A stretch of 64,000 nt of DNA from assembly GCA_029207755.1 (NCBI GenBank), contig JARCOQ010000002.1, forward strand, positions 45,277,744-45,341,743, given 5' to 3'. Under the pieces are notes generated by a model, which saw nothing but the letters and a program-made list of their open reading frames with translations, searched no databases and had not been told where the DNA came from. Below are positions 1-11,275 of the stretch, in pieces. Both the position numbers and the translations under genes were made by a program. The number at the start of each line of letters is the position of its first letter. Position 1 is the stretch's first letter. This DNA is from Chamaea fasciata (taxonomy: Eukaryota; Chordata; Aves; Passeriformes; Sylviidae).

Positions 1-107
1 CTCCTATTTGAAAGATCAGGAGAAGGGAGACAATCTGCTGCTTTGTAAACACTCAAAGATATATTCCGGGAAAGTTGCTTTCCATTTATGTTAATGCTCA
101 GTAGTAT

Positions 108-196
108 ATAAAACATATGTATTTTATCTATATATACAGATCTTATACATGTAGTATCTGAATTGTCTATATCATATATAAGTATATATAATACAT
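108..196. repeat. TA-rich low-complexity tract
   Basis: Interrupted alternating TA/ATAT sequence (tatataaa, tatatataca, atatataagtatatataat). It looks like ordinary intronic low-complexity DNA. Confidence 0.8.
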
Positions 197-344
197 CCTT
201 TTGCTTATTTGGGGCTAGGTAAACATACTGCCTTCTTTTAAATTAATATAAACATCATTATTTTTATTTTTTTTTCCAAAATGGAGGAGTTTCAAAGTGA
301 GCCACATTGCCTTACATTGGCTTGCTTTTTCTGTGGATCAAGAG

Positions 345-365
345 CGCGCACACACACACACACAC
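345..365. repeat. (CA)n dinucleotide microsatellite
   Basis: About nine uninterrupted CA units preceded by GCGC. This is a short alternating purine-pyrimidine run inside a TNFRSF19 intron. Confidence 0.9.
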
Positions 366-823
366 GGAGATAGCCACTGCAGTTCAGCTGACAGGCAGTA
401 ACATGTTAAATTACATAACTTGAGGGTATGTCTGAGCCCTTAATTCTTGTCAAATTAAGGTTGATACCACTGAGTTGGGCCGTTTAACATAAAGGTAATG
501 GGCAAACTTTTTGTAATAGGCAAATATTCCTTTCCCCTGTCAACCAGGAATACCCCTGTTCCAGGAATTCACAACATTTTAACCTTTGCATCTTACTTCC
601 AATCCTGATTGTAACAGATGGCACTCTGTCCAATGCTCCTGCCTTTTAAGTGCTGTTTGGCTTAGCTTTGTTATTTGGAGTAAGCTCTCTTTAAAGCATA
701 ACAAATATAATATTCCACATTTTATTCTCCTCAATTTTACTAGTTAGTATATGTTTCCTGTATCCATGAAAGAAACATACAGTGTTCCAAGTTCTGTTTT
801 CACATGGTTGATCTACCAAAAAG

Positions 824-843
824 AAAAAAAAAAAAAAAAAAAA
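824..843. repeat. A-rich homopolymer run
   Basis: An almost pure A tract of about 20 bases. There is no retroposon body next to it that I can recognise. Confidence 0.85.
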
Positions 844-2639
844 GCTTTCTTTTAGGTTTACTTATTCCAGTAGCAACTGTAGTTAATCATGGTTTTGAAA
901 AAAATAAAAAAATTGGAGAAAATAAACATGAAATCAGTGACAAAGGAAGTCTTTTTACATTTTGCCCTGTCTGTTGTTGTTTGGTGTAAAAGGCTGAAAA
1001 TACAGCTATTCTGTTTATTGGCAGAAATTTTAGTGATACAGCTGGGATTCATATGTTCCATATTAGCTAAGTTACTGCTGTTTAACTGTCTTGGATTAAG
1101 AGAAACTTTACTTGCTTTTAAGGACCACACCTTTGCATATACTGCCATTATAATGTAAAATTGGTAATTAAGGGAAGAATGTGTATTTAGGCATACTGCT
1201 CAAAATTATGCAGGAGACAGTTTGATATTTTGGGTAATTCTTCTTCAACATTACCACATTTTCAGAATATGTTAGAACTAAAAAAATGAAATCAATTTCT
1301 TAAATAAAATATGGGTAATATGCACATGCTTTCTAGAATCAGAAAAGAGTGTGCACCTTCTCCCTCCTTTCTGAATGTATCTTATCCAGTTCACAAAGTG
1401 TTTAATTGCATATTTAAATTTAATCATATAATCATCTAATAGATGTAAGTACAAGTTTCAATTTAAAATCCAACTCCTTACTTTACTGAAGTGGGTCCAT
1501 TAAGTCTGTGAAAAGAAAGAGTTTATGAAAATGCATACATGTCTGAGTAACACTGAAAGCAGAGTTCAGCAATGCCCAACGGGCCACTTCTACAATAGCA
1601 ATCCACTTCTGAAATGTTGGTCTCTGCAGGGAAGATCACTATCATTATAATTAGAGCTAGACTACAATGGACTGCTCAGAGTAGCTATTCCAAAAAGTTC
1701 TTTGAAGATGAAGATGAGTGGTAGGCATTCTCAGGAATAGAAATTTGCTTTCTCAAGTGAAAAAAAAACAACCAAGTAATTCTTAAATAGTTAGATGGCT
1801 AAAAAAAATTTCAATTTTGCCATCCCTATTTAAAATGAAATCATTGTATTTCCAGTTTGAGTATTGCTGTGGGCATTAAAGAAATACATATTTTATATTT
1901 TCCTAGAATATATAATATGCAATCATACTTGAAAATAGATGTATTTTGTGAGCAAATGAAGAGAGACAAAAATATATGATTCATCTCCTGTGCTCTATCT
2001 CTTTTTTGCCCTTCAAAATTGACAATTCTTTTTTCTGCAAATTACAAAGGCCTAATTACTAAGAACTCTTTAGTGCTCTTATGTACATTAATACGAATAG
2101 GTGTATTGATATGAAAAATATTTGAAGATGTTCTGATCAGTATTACTGTCTGTTTTTTAAATACTTGTCCAGTCTTTGTTTAACCTTCTTAAGACTAGAT
2201 CAGGCAGTTGGCCAAAGTTGAAAACCTGATACCAAAGCACAGTCTGATCTTCACACCAAAGCCAGCACACATTGCTATACAGACAGACTTATATGTAGAT
2301 TTACTGCTTCTCACAGATATCCTGGAACTTCATGCAGAAATTTCTTCAGTCTGCTAAAACTATAAACTTAAAACTACAGCTGCAGGAATCCTAGAAACTG
2401 AGTGAAAAGTTTTCTCTGTGGAGGATTGAGTTGCTCCTGCCAAGAGCATTCAAGTTATGACAAAATGATTATGACACCTATTGCATTTTCTTTAGAATTA
2501 ACATTGAGGAGTTGGAAAAGAGGCCATAGAACTCAGCTTTGTGAGTAATAGGAATTATAGGAAAGCAGGAGGAGACGGGTAGATAATAACTATGTAAGAG
2601 GAAATGTGCCAGATGTCAGTCATCAAGTCTGTCCTGATG

Positions 2640-2895
2640 TTCAGAGGGTACCTCCTGCGTTTTAGTTTGTGTCCACCACCTCTGGTCTGAGAAAAGAGCC
2701 TGGCTCTGTCCTCTCTGCACAATACCCCCAAGGATTTATACAAATTGTTGGGATTCCCCTGAGCCTTCTCGAGCTTGAGCAATCCCAGCTCTCTCAAACT
2801 TTGATCATAGGAGAGAGAATCTCCAGTTCCTCAGTCATTTTTGTGGCTCTCTCTTGTACTTTCTCCAGTTGCTCCACTCTGTGCAATTTGGCAAG
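2640..2895 (-). mobile_element. CR1 LINE 3'-region fragment, degraded
   Basis: Read on the plus strand, the segment follows the complement of the CR1 3' region in order. It has a 'gttttagtttgtgtccacc' block, an 'agaaaagagcctggctctgtcc' style block, 'ggatttatacaaattg', then 'cctgagccttctcgagcttg', 'caatcccagctctctcaaac', 'cataggagagagaatctcc' and finally 'ctctcttgtactttctccag'. The sense orientation is therefore minus. The piece is 5'-truncated and heavily mutated, with no usable reading frame. It was identified from memory of the CR1 consensus, so the exact ends are approximate. CR1 is the dominant LINE of birds and other sauropsids. Confidence 0.85.
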
Positions 2896-3990
2896 TTGAA
2901 AGCATGTAAAAAAGATCTGCTATAAATTTGCTCTTCAGATTTTGATGTGCCAGTGGAACATAATATTACAAATTGAAGATAAATGGAAATATTTTCAGCA
3001 GATGTAAATGCAGCAACACTTGTTTCTATTCATGCTAAAATCAGGAAATGAGCAAGTAAATTTTCTTTCTTCTTAAAATGGTCATGATCTGATCTCTCTA
3101 CCTTTTTATATTACCCTATTTACTAGCAACTACATGATACTATAAACTGCAGAAACTATTTTTATTTAATACATTTGGTGGGTTATTTAATTTTCTGGAT
3201 TCTTTACTTCATAGAATATAGTGTTTTCTTTGGCATTAAGTGATCTAAAGTCTTAAAATTAAGTCAATTTTTCAAAATGTCTTGGTTTTGTTAATCCTTG
3301 TAGGCATTATAACAAACCAATACGGTATCACCAACCCTTTGGTGCCCCTTTTTGATGTGTGTAGAAGAAATACCATAACTATTGCAGAAAATTATTCCTG
3401 AGTTATACGATGCCACTGATTGCACTAAGCTAGGAAATTTTCTCCTGTCATTATGAAATTGCAGTAGCGATGTTGAACAATTGTATTTATGTACAGTTTG
3501 ATTAGAGGTTTTAATATACTCTGGCAGACATTTATCTCACAATTTAAACTTACGACTGCACGACCATTTCTTAGGATATTATAGTCTTTAGGTTTTAACC
3601 AAATATCTTCTGGGGTAGATAGGCACTGTGACTTATTTTTGTAAGTTAGTAAAATATGGTTTGTGGTTTCTTAAAATTTTGCTGTCATAGAACTACTCTG
3701 TGTTTTATTCCTTTTTCTGATTGAATTTAGAAGGACTTGAAAGTAGATTGAAATAGGTGGGCTGTCAAAATTTATAGGTTGTTTAAAAATTAATTTTAAA
3801 ATACATCATTTAAGACCGTTTCAACTGTTGTCATGAAAGTTTTGATCCTTAAAAATATTTTTCAGTTTCCACCTCTAGGTGAAAACATTTGTAGCTGGAA
3901 ACATTGCTTAAATCTTCACTAATCTGAACTCAGTCTTGTAATTTCTAGTCAATCTGTTGAATGTTGACTAGAGGCATTATCTAGTATTTA

Positions 3991-4020
3991 AAAACAAACA
4001 AACAAACAAACAAAAAAAAC
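3991..4020. repeat. (AAAC)n microsatellite
   Basis: Tandem AAAC units, five to six copies, grading into an A run. Confidence 0.9.
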
Positions 4021-4590
4021 AACTCAAGAAAAAGAGTTGGCAGAGTTGAAATCCTGTGTGTGATCTTGGGAATAACCATGGTGTCATGACATATGTAACA
4101 AAGCAGGATCATAATTTTGACAGCATTTGAACTTCTGTGGGTGTCTCAGGGCCCAGAAAATTTCCTTATTAAGGGAAGTTCATGTATTTGTGACTCCCTC
4201 TAGTGGATCACTGTCTCAACTCTACACTAGGAAATGTTCTCCATATTAAATTCATGTGACATCAAACATTCGGATGTCTTTGTTTTCATGGTGAAGATCT
4301 GTTTCCGATCTCATGGACACTCTGAATGTGTTTGTGTGCATCTCTACTCATTACTGCACAATTTGCAGTATATCTTTTCTAAGATTCCTTGTCATACTGA
4401 GGATGCTGATAATCGCATCTATCTATATGTGCAACTAATGTTGCATGTATAAATACATTCTCTTTTTTTCAAAGAACATTCTATTTTTTTCTGTGCCAAA
4501 AACCTCTTCTGTTTCCCAGACTTTAATTTACATGACTTTATTCTGGAAATGCTTGCAGTTTGCCTTAATTATTTTTTAATTATATTTCAG

Positions 4591-4755
4591 GTACCACCAA
4601 GGTAAATCTGGTGAAGATCCCTTCAACTGCTTCTAGTCCTCGAGACACTGCTCTGGCAGCTGTTATCTGCAGTGCACTCGCAACAGTGCTCTTGGCTCTT
4701 CTCATCCTTTGTGTTATCTATTGCAAGAGGCAGTTCATGGAGAAGAAACCAAGCT
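4591..4755 (+). CDS. TNFRSF19: TNFRSF19 exon: juxtamembrane stalk and transmembrane helix
   Basis: First coding exon of TNFRSF19 (TROY) inside the window. The gene encodes a type I TNF-receptor-family protein that lacks a death domain. In mammals it is linked to JNK and NF-kB signalling, to Nogo receptor complexes in neurons and to Wnt target genes. The exon opens in phase 2 (GT, then ACC) and encodes 54 residues plus one base. They comprise a short stalk (TTKVNLVKIPSTASSPRD), a hydrophobic span of about 24 residues starting at ALAAVICSALATVLL, and a basic stop-transfer CKRQF followed by MEKKPS. This closely matches the human transmembrane segment as I remember it. The acceptor is TATATTTCAG and the donor is gtgagt at 4756. 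The split codon T|GG gives the Trp that opens the next exon. Ectodomain exons are outside the window. Confidence 0.96.
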
Positions 4756-6015
4756 GTGAGTTTCCAGTTATTACTGTTTCTTGGTGATATTTATAGAGTG
4801 GTATTAGTTTGGCAGATCTCCCTGTAGGTAAAGAAGTGAAATGTCTACATCATTTAAGCAAGTTTAGCATCGGGATGGTCAATAGAGCCCAGGACTCCAT
4901 CCAAGTTTGCCAGCTCAGTGTGGAAGTTTCAGCTGGTACTGAGAAAATGCTGTGTAAATGCCCAGAAATACTCCAGTTGCATCAATTCCATGCCATACTC
5001 TGTTAGATGCTGCACAGATACATGTGGACTATTCATGATCCAAGATGGGACATTACAGAGTTGCAATGTCAATGTGGAAATACCAGTTTGGAAGATCTGT
5101 GCATCAAATGCTATTGTGAAACACAGATTAGGTCATCAAGATAATGAATGTGACCAGTGTAGTTGAGAGATTTGTCCTTAAAAATTTTGGTTTTATGGGC
5201 ATATTCAAGATGAATTAAATGCCAGAGACAGGTTTGTAAATTTCTTTTAAATCCTTAACAGCTCTTCAATGTAATTTGTTTATAATAAACATTTTTCTGC
5301 CTCCTAATTTAAAATAAGAAGGAAAAAAGTGAAAAGCACCCTAGTTCCCATTTATGGTTTTATAAAACTTTTATTAAAATATGTTTATAGCCTCTAATGA
5401 ACCCTGGATGCCAAACAAGAATACTGTCTAGGATGAATTGATGTTATTACTGCTTTCAGCACAAGCAGAAATTAAAAGGTTTACAGAGATATTTTAAGAA
5501 TTGTTCCTAGCCTAGAATTTGCTTTACACGTGAGTTTTGAGAAATTCTGACACAGTGAATTCAGACTTTATTCAGTGAAGTGCAGTAACTTGTTTGCCTT
5601 GGCCGACAATTATAGAGATTAAAGGAAGTCTGCTGTTAATATAAAGCTCTTTAAGATAATATAAACAGAATCCCAGTGGCTGAAAGCTGACTCTGGAAAA
5701 TTTCAGATGGGAATCACTGAGAATCATTAAACAATGCAAAAATGTAACTGTGAATAAGATATACTCTAAAATCATCAAAATGAGAGCAGATGTCTTCCTA
5801 GAAGAGGCTGTAGTTGAACCAGCTGTTCTAGGGTTTGTTGCAAAATCTGTGGTTGACATTATTGGAAGCCACATAGTCACTGTGGATCTTTCAATTGGAA
5901 AATGTATGGACATGTCTTATAGCATGAGAGTTACACATTCTGTGCAGATAGATGGCTCTCAGCAGGAAAAAGGGTAACACTTACTGACACAGATTTTTAT
6001 TCACTTTGTTCAAAG
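4756..6015 (+). other. TNFRSF19: TNFRSF19 intron, 1.26 kb
   Basis: A phase-1 intron running from gtgagt to the acceptor TTCAAAG. I see no repeat element, RNA gene or extra exon. Small ORFs on both strands (for example 4809-5006 and 5572-5913) have no recognisable content. Confidence 0.9.
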
Positions 6016-6141
6016 GGTCTCTGAGATCACAAGACATTCACTACAATGGCTCTGAATTATCATGTTTTGATAGACCGCGGCTAAGTGAATATGACCACAG
6101 AACATGTTGCCAGTGCCAGAGAAGTACATCACAGACATGTG
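6016..6141 (+). CDS. TNFRSF19: TNFRSF19 exon: proximal cytoplasmic tail
   Basis: 126 nt, completing Trp and then reading SLRSQDIHYNGSELSCFD, followed by RPRLSEYDHRTCCQCQRSTS and QTC plus one base. This is the best-conserved part of the TROY cytoplasmic tail. SLRSQDIxYNGSELSCFDRP is nearly identical to the human protein as recalled, and the CCQC cysteine cluster is kept. The start is fixed by the split codon with the previous exon: AG at 6014-6015, then GG completes TGG. The donor at 6142 is gtatgt. The exon is symmetrical (phase 1/1), so skipping it would keep the frame while removing part of the signalling tail. Confidence 0.96.
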
Positions 6142-6874
6142 GTATGTTAGGTCTACTGAAAGGTGACTTTATTTTATCTAACACTTGAGTTGTGACAATT
6201 GAATTTAACTGTAGAGCTAACACTGTCAAACTACCCTTTGTCCTAGGCTAATTTCTTAATAAGCAGAAAGGATTTTTAAGTAGCTGTTTGGGTTTTTTTT
6301 CCTGTATTCATTTCAGTGACTTCACTTGAAAAAAAATTAAAATGTCTGCCTCATTTATTTCTGATAAAAATAGCTGCATCTGGCTTTGAGACTTAAATCG
6401 GTGTGAAGGACTTACCAGAAAGTATCTAAGAACGTGGTATGAATGCTAAAGGACATTGACAACCTGGACAATTCAAGTCATTGCCATTTTGTGAAGTCGT
6501 ATCAGAACAGATGCATTAAGAAATGCATCATTTAACACAAAAGCGCAGGCTTAAATATCATCCTGATAGCTTAACTCAGAATGCTTCCACTTATGTGTAT
6601 TCAACTGAGAAGAAAATTAATTTAAAAAATAGGGGTTTTAGTGGCTGGCTTCTGTATTGCTCCTGAAGGAAGGACTTGGCTTTTATAAATATTTTGATTT
6701 TAAAGGAATAAAGATATTTTTTAAAATTTTTTTTACAGCAAGATATCTCTTTTCTCAATCCATGCATTATAATGTAACTGGATAACTAATACTCAAGGTT
6801 GAAAAAGAGCAGAGACTGAGTTTTTTCAGAGTTTTGACAGTTTTAACACTGTTAAATTAATTTTCATTCCTTAG
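6142..6874 (+). other. TNFRSF19: TNFRSF19 intron, 0.73 kb
   Basis: A phase-1 intron, AT-rich, with acceptor TTCATTCCTTAG. No repeat or secondary gene seen. Confidence 0.9.
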
Positions 6875-6977
6875 GACCAGTTCACTTGATTCCCTCACTG
6901 TGCTGCGATGAAACCTGTAGCATGGAACACAGCAGCCACAGTTGTGCTTTCCACTCACAGACCACGCTTAATGAAAG
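6875..6977 (+). CDS. TNFRSF19: TNFRSF19 exon: cysteine/histidine-containing cytoplasmic segment
   Basis: 103 nt. After completing Gly from the split codon G|GA it encodes PVHLIPSLCCDETCS and then MEHSSHSCAFHSQTTLNE, ending with two bases of an Arg codon. The PVxLxPSxCCxExCS pattern matches the human tail (PVRLLPSMCCEEACS). The following His/Ser-rich half is much more diverged, which is usual for this family's tails. The acceptor AG is at 6873-6874 and the donor gtaaat at 6978. The exon ends in phase 2, unlike the two before it. Confidence 0.94.
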
Positions 6978-8999
6978 GTAAATTAGTTTTACAAATGTGT
7001 ATTAAACATGAAGTATTTTTTTACGCAGTCAAATTAATATTTATACAGAGACAAGAGCTGCTTGAAGTGGAATGAGGGATTTTGATGAGCTGTACCCATA
7101 TTGTCCCATGTTGTGCCAGAATAGGTTTATGGTGAAAAAATTAAGTGTTACTTAGTAAATGCTGACTTGATCCGTGGGTTTCTCTGAAGAAGTGGCTTCT
7201 CTCACAAGTAGATAATATTCCTTTTACTCTGTGCCGCCTTACAGGCTTTGGCCACCCCCTCTTCTGCTAGTGCTTAGCAAGTTGCTGCATAAACCCAGGA
7301 ATCTGGGGGGACTGAGGTACAGTTCACAAGTGGTATGAAGATTTTTTTTTTTAAGGAACTCGTTAAGACTGCAAGATTTGAAATATCTATTATTTCTGAA
7401 TTTCTAGCATATTTTAACCTTTGTTTTCTCCCAGTCAGCTGAGTGTAAGTGTAGTAGTAGAGTAGTTACTTTTACAGCAAGGCTATGAGCTAAATATATA
7501 AAATTTATGGTGTCCTTCAGAGTTTCCTGGTTACATATTTTAACACAGGATGTATTTATTTATTTTAGCAAGAATAATTTTCCATATAAGGTTTAATTTG
7601 GTCTTCAGCTATTTTGTTCTTATGGCCACATGTAACTAAAAATGTAGAGGCAGCTTCTTCATAAGTATTGTTTGTGCAAGGTGACTTAGCGACCTAAGTA
7701 CAAATATCTAAGTTTTCTATAACAACTTGTTTAAATACCAACAAGCTTGAGTCATCCTTGTATACCACTAAGGCTGACAAATTGAGAGCTGTGTACTTTT
7801 TGAGGGATCTTTTGGTTAAGGCTTTAAAAATAACTGTAATATCCATGCTATGTGGACATCAAAGATCCTGTGGTTCCTTCCAGTAGAAATGGAGCTTGTG
7901 CCAATTTCCTTTGCCAGAATAATGTATTTCCTACAATTGTGGTGCAATATCCTGACTTTTGGCCTCATCTCTGACAATGCTTTGTGTGTATATCAAAGCT
8001 ATTAAAGCATCATGTTTTGGAAATGAGTAAGGCTACTTAAAACCTGTTATAGGCATGTTAATGTGGGACGAGTTTTGTCACACTGCATATAGCCTTTGCA
8101 TTTTTAAAAATCTGTTGATGGTTTTTGGAACAAAAACATGTTGGTATAACTTCCTGGTTTTGTTTATACTTCTTTTGATGTATATATAGTGAAAAACACT
8201 ACTGGACTTTCAACAGTGTTTGGCATATGTCACTATTATCATGCACTTTAAATACACTTGAGGTAGATAATACTGAGTTTCCACTTCGATTATCTTCCAT
8301 TTTCCATAAAATAAAAATAATCCCTGCTCTTCTTCATTATTATGTCCTTTCCATGTAAAAGAGAATAGAAGAAAAAAAATACTTTTTGCATTTTGAAGGC
8401 TAGACAGAACAAACTGAAAAATCTAAAGTGAATGTGTTTTCAGGTTTAAAGCAAACACAAAGCTTCAAGAAGCCTTGTTGTCTATTCCATTCTCCCACAT
8501 TCTTCCCATTTGAAGCCACTTTACTTCCATTAGATATTTGTCTATCTATAGTTTGGGAGAGAAAAAAAGCCTAACCAACCACCCCACCCCACACCGGTGT
8601 TGGAGATTCTAGACTCTGCCCAACCATCTTTGTTGATGCACTTTAAGCCTGTTACATCTTGTCTTAATACTCCCCTCTCCATGCACTGAAGAAAAAAAAA
8701 AATCCTTCTTCTTTGTGACAGTGTTTATATCTGAACACTACTATAGTATTTTTTGTCATATTTCTGACCCTAAACAACTCCAACTGTAGCTCATGTTTTG
8801 TGGAATCCTGAATTCACTGTCTGAAGTAGTGTTCACCAGAGCTTTTGTAATTTCCAGGCAAAGAACAAAATGTATTCCTTCTCAAAATAATTAGTTTGTA
8901 CAGGATGTCCCTAGAGTATTAATATAACCCTGTTAAACTTCTTCAAATCCCTTTAATTACAAATGCTTTTCAAACCATGTGCCTTTTATCCTTCTGCAG
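6978..8999 (+). other. TNFRSF19: TNFRSF19 intron, 2.0 kb
   Basis: A phase-2 intron ending in CCTTCTGCAG. It contains short A and T runs but no recognisable interspersed repeat, RNA gene or additional coding exon. Confidence 0.88.
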
Positions 9000-9387
9000 A
9001 GCTTCTGATTCTGTTGGAGAAATGATTCCTGCTTTCCTTGGTTCTCTTTCACACTCTACCTGCGGAGACATTCCAGATGCTTGGCCTCTTATGCAAAACT
9101 CAGCTTGTTGTGACAGTATTTCTATCTGTGAATCATATTCAGAACTGGCTGGAGGATCTGCAAAATCCTGCAGCCCTGAGACTGAAAATGCAGCCGCTGT
9201 TGAATTGGATAATAACCAGGAACTAAGTGAAATACTTATTTCAGCTAAGTCTCTTGATGGAAATGTTGCAAAGTCCTTTGAAATCTCCGAACACAGAACA
9301 TGCATGGAAGTTTCATCACTTCAAAACTCGGTGACTGCTGAAAGCCAGCCAAAGTGTAATGGAACAACAAATGACTCTACGGACTGA
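9000..9387 (+). CDS. TNFRSF19: TNFRSF19 C-terminal coding exon with stop
   Basis: 388 nt encoding 128 residues and TGA (9385-9387). It completes Arg (AG|A) and then reads ASDSVGEMIPAFLGSLSHST, followed by CGDIPDAWPLMQN. This is the strongly conserved block of the TROY tail (human GEMVP..FGSL..S.CG...DAWPLMQN). The rest is an acidic, serine-rich, poorly conserved tail ending GTTNDSTD. There is no death domain. The human protein as I remember it continues somewhat further and finishes its C-terminus in one more exon. Here the TGA comes 7 nt before a plausible donor (9395), so the final exon appears to be entirely untranslated. Together the four exons give 259 residues, which I judge to be the full membrane and cytoplasmic part. 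Confidence 0.95.
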
Positions 9388-11275
9388 TAAAGAGGTAAAA
9401 AACATAACTACAAAGGAATGAGAATGAGTGCTCCAGGCATGTAGAGCTAGATAAAAATAGAATTGTAAGAAGTTGTAGGGTTATATTTCTCCATAGGTTA
9501 CACCTAGCTATTGCTGAAATAAATTAAACCTCTACAAGAGTTTGAGCAGTTTCACATTTTTAAATCATTAACTGAATTTGAAAGGTGTAATTACGTGAAC
9601 TGTGGTGTTGAAATAATATTAACTAGAATACAGGGGTAAGTCTGTACATCAGTCAGCTTTTATCAAGGAATTTTTTCATTACATTTCAAGGGAAAAATTT
9701 AGTTTAATAGTCTTATGAACACACCACTGTGTGAGACTAGCCTTTGTTTATGAGTGAGAACTGAGGAATTGGCTTTGCTTATTGCAAAGAAAGCAGAAAA
9801 GACATACAAGTGTTCATCTGCAAATATTTGCAAAGCCTTTCTGTGGAGTTACTGCAGTGGAAGTGGAAACACAAGAGAATCTCAAATGCTTTTTAATGCC
9901 ATTTATATTCCCATGTCATCAGATAAAACCTAAGTTAGTCCATAAAATGCAAATTTATCTATAAAGGCTCAGAGAAAATAGAGGTCTGAAGTCAAAATGC
10001 AAAGAGGTGATTAACAATTGTCTCAACTATATGACAGTGGAACTGTTGCAAAAAGTCACTCTGCTATTGCTTCATCATTCTATCTTTTTGAATATTAGCT
10101 GTGCTCCATATTTTTAAAATGGAATGTTTTACTTTGGAAGTAATCTGGAGCCTCAAATAACTAATCTGTGAAAGGATCCCAAATTATGACCTGTTTGCTG
10201 ATGGCAAGTGGTGGTGTTACTCCAGGCTTATGCAGGCTGTGGAAAGCTGAAACAGTCTCCTGTGCATGAACTGAGAGGCTGGAACACAAGAAGTTGCCAC
10301 TAATATTAATAATGCACCAAACTTAATTAAGAAAATTATGCTATCTATAATTATGAAAATTTTGGGCCATCTGCAGAATTAAAACTGCATCACTTTGATC
10401 CTCTTCCATTTGGTTTGCATTAACACTTTTGTGTAACTCCTAAATATGAAGTAGAAAGTAATTAGTGTTTAGCAAAAACCACACATATTCTGAAAACATG
10501 TAAGTGCAATAGTTTCTTTGTAAATCCAGCCTGAATTGTTTAGGTGACATTGTCAAGAGGAGGAAAGGGAAGGGAACTGACTGTTAAATCAAGAATTGTT
10601 TTGTCATTGACTTCAATGGAACTTGTCACCCTGAAAATCTGCTGCTGTCACTGACAATATCAGCCTTATGCAGGTGGCACATATTTCTCTCAATGTATTA
10701 TTTGCAGTGTTGAGTTTTGTCTGTAACAATGCTGGGTAATACCTGCCCGTGTGTCGGATAGCAGCACTGACAGTTTTATTTTTGTGTGTGCCCAGTATAA
10801 TTTGGTGAGAGTCGTATTCTGTAGCCGTGTGTAGGAAGGGACAGTGACATGGATATGACTTAAGATCTCAGCACTGCTAGTTCCCAGCAGTTCTTGATGT
10901 TTTAAGAGAATACATTTCCATATTAACAAGATTTTAAAAATCAGAAGTTTGAGGGTGTTTTCCCACCAAACCATGCATCAACTTCAGAGGTATGTGATTA
11001 ATATTATTTAAGAGTTTTCTTAGATCAAAAGAACCACAGAATTTCAAAATATGACTACAAAAATTGGCTTTTATTTCACTATACTCGTTATGGTATATGA
11101 ACTGTAAATTTTCTTATTGATTCCTGTGTGTATGGAGACAGCTTTTCTAGCATCTAAAAATCCTGTATGCTCTGATAGTTTTTTGCTGCCCTCTGTTACT
11201 ACTGAGATTTGTGTATAACTTTGAATAATCAAGGTTTTCATGAGGGTTAAATTTTTCTTTTTTTTTTTTCCCTAG
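9388..11275 (+). other. TNFRSF19: TNFRSF19 3'UTR start and probable 3'UTR intron / retained-intron 3' end
   Basis: The stop codon is followed after 7 nt by GAG|gtaaaa (donor at 9395). A very strong acceptor, a long T tract then CCCTAG, ends at 11275. This suggests a 1.88-kb intron after the stop. An AATAAA at 9518-9523 could instead end a short transcript that reads through the donor. I recognise no repeats or coding sequence in the stretch; the ORFs at 9782-9964 and 10690-10974 (minus strand) look like chance frames. Confidence 0.6.

Larger units (their letters stand above)
1..4590 (+). other. TNFRSF19: TNFRSF19 intron (3' part), upstream of the transmembrane exon
   Basis: This non-coding stretch leads into the acceptor at 4589-4590 (TATATTTCAG). 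I looked for the cysteine-rich ectodomain exons of TNFRSF19 and found none, so they lie upstream of the window. The intron holds a TA-rich tract, a CA microsatellite, an A-run, an AAAC microsatellite and one CR1 LINE fragment, all listed separately. The short ORFs here (for example at 889-1158) are lysine-, leucine- and phenylalanine-rich chance frames of AT-rich DNA. Confidence 0.85.

Noticed and set aside
889..1158. 89-codon plus-strand ORF and its antisense partner at 858-1148
   Set aside because: Hydrophobic and lysine-rich translation of AT-rich intron; no cysteine-rich repeat that would make it a TNFRSF19 ectodomain exon.
9518..9523. AATAAA soon after the TNFRSF19 stop as the main poly(A) site
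   Set aside because: No clear GT-rich downstream element; the site at 14081 is better formed. It is kept only as a possible minor 3' end.
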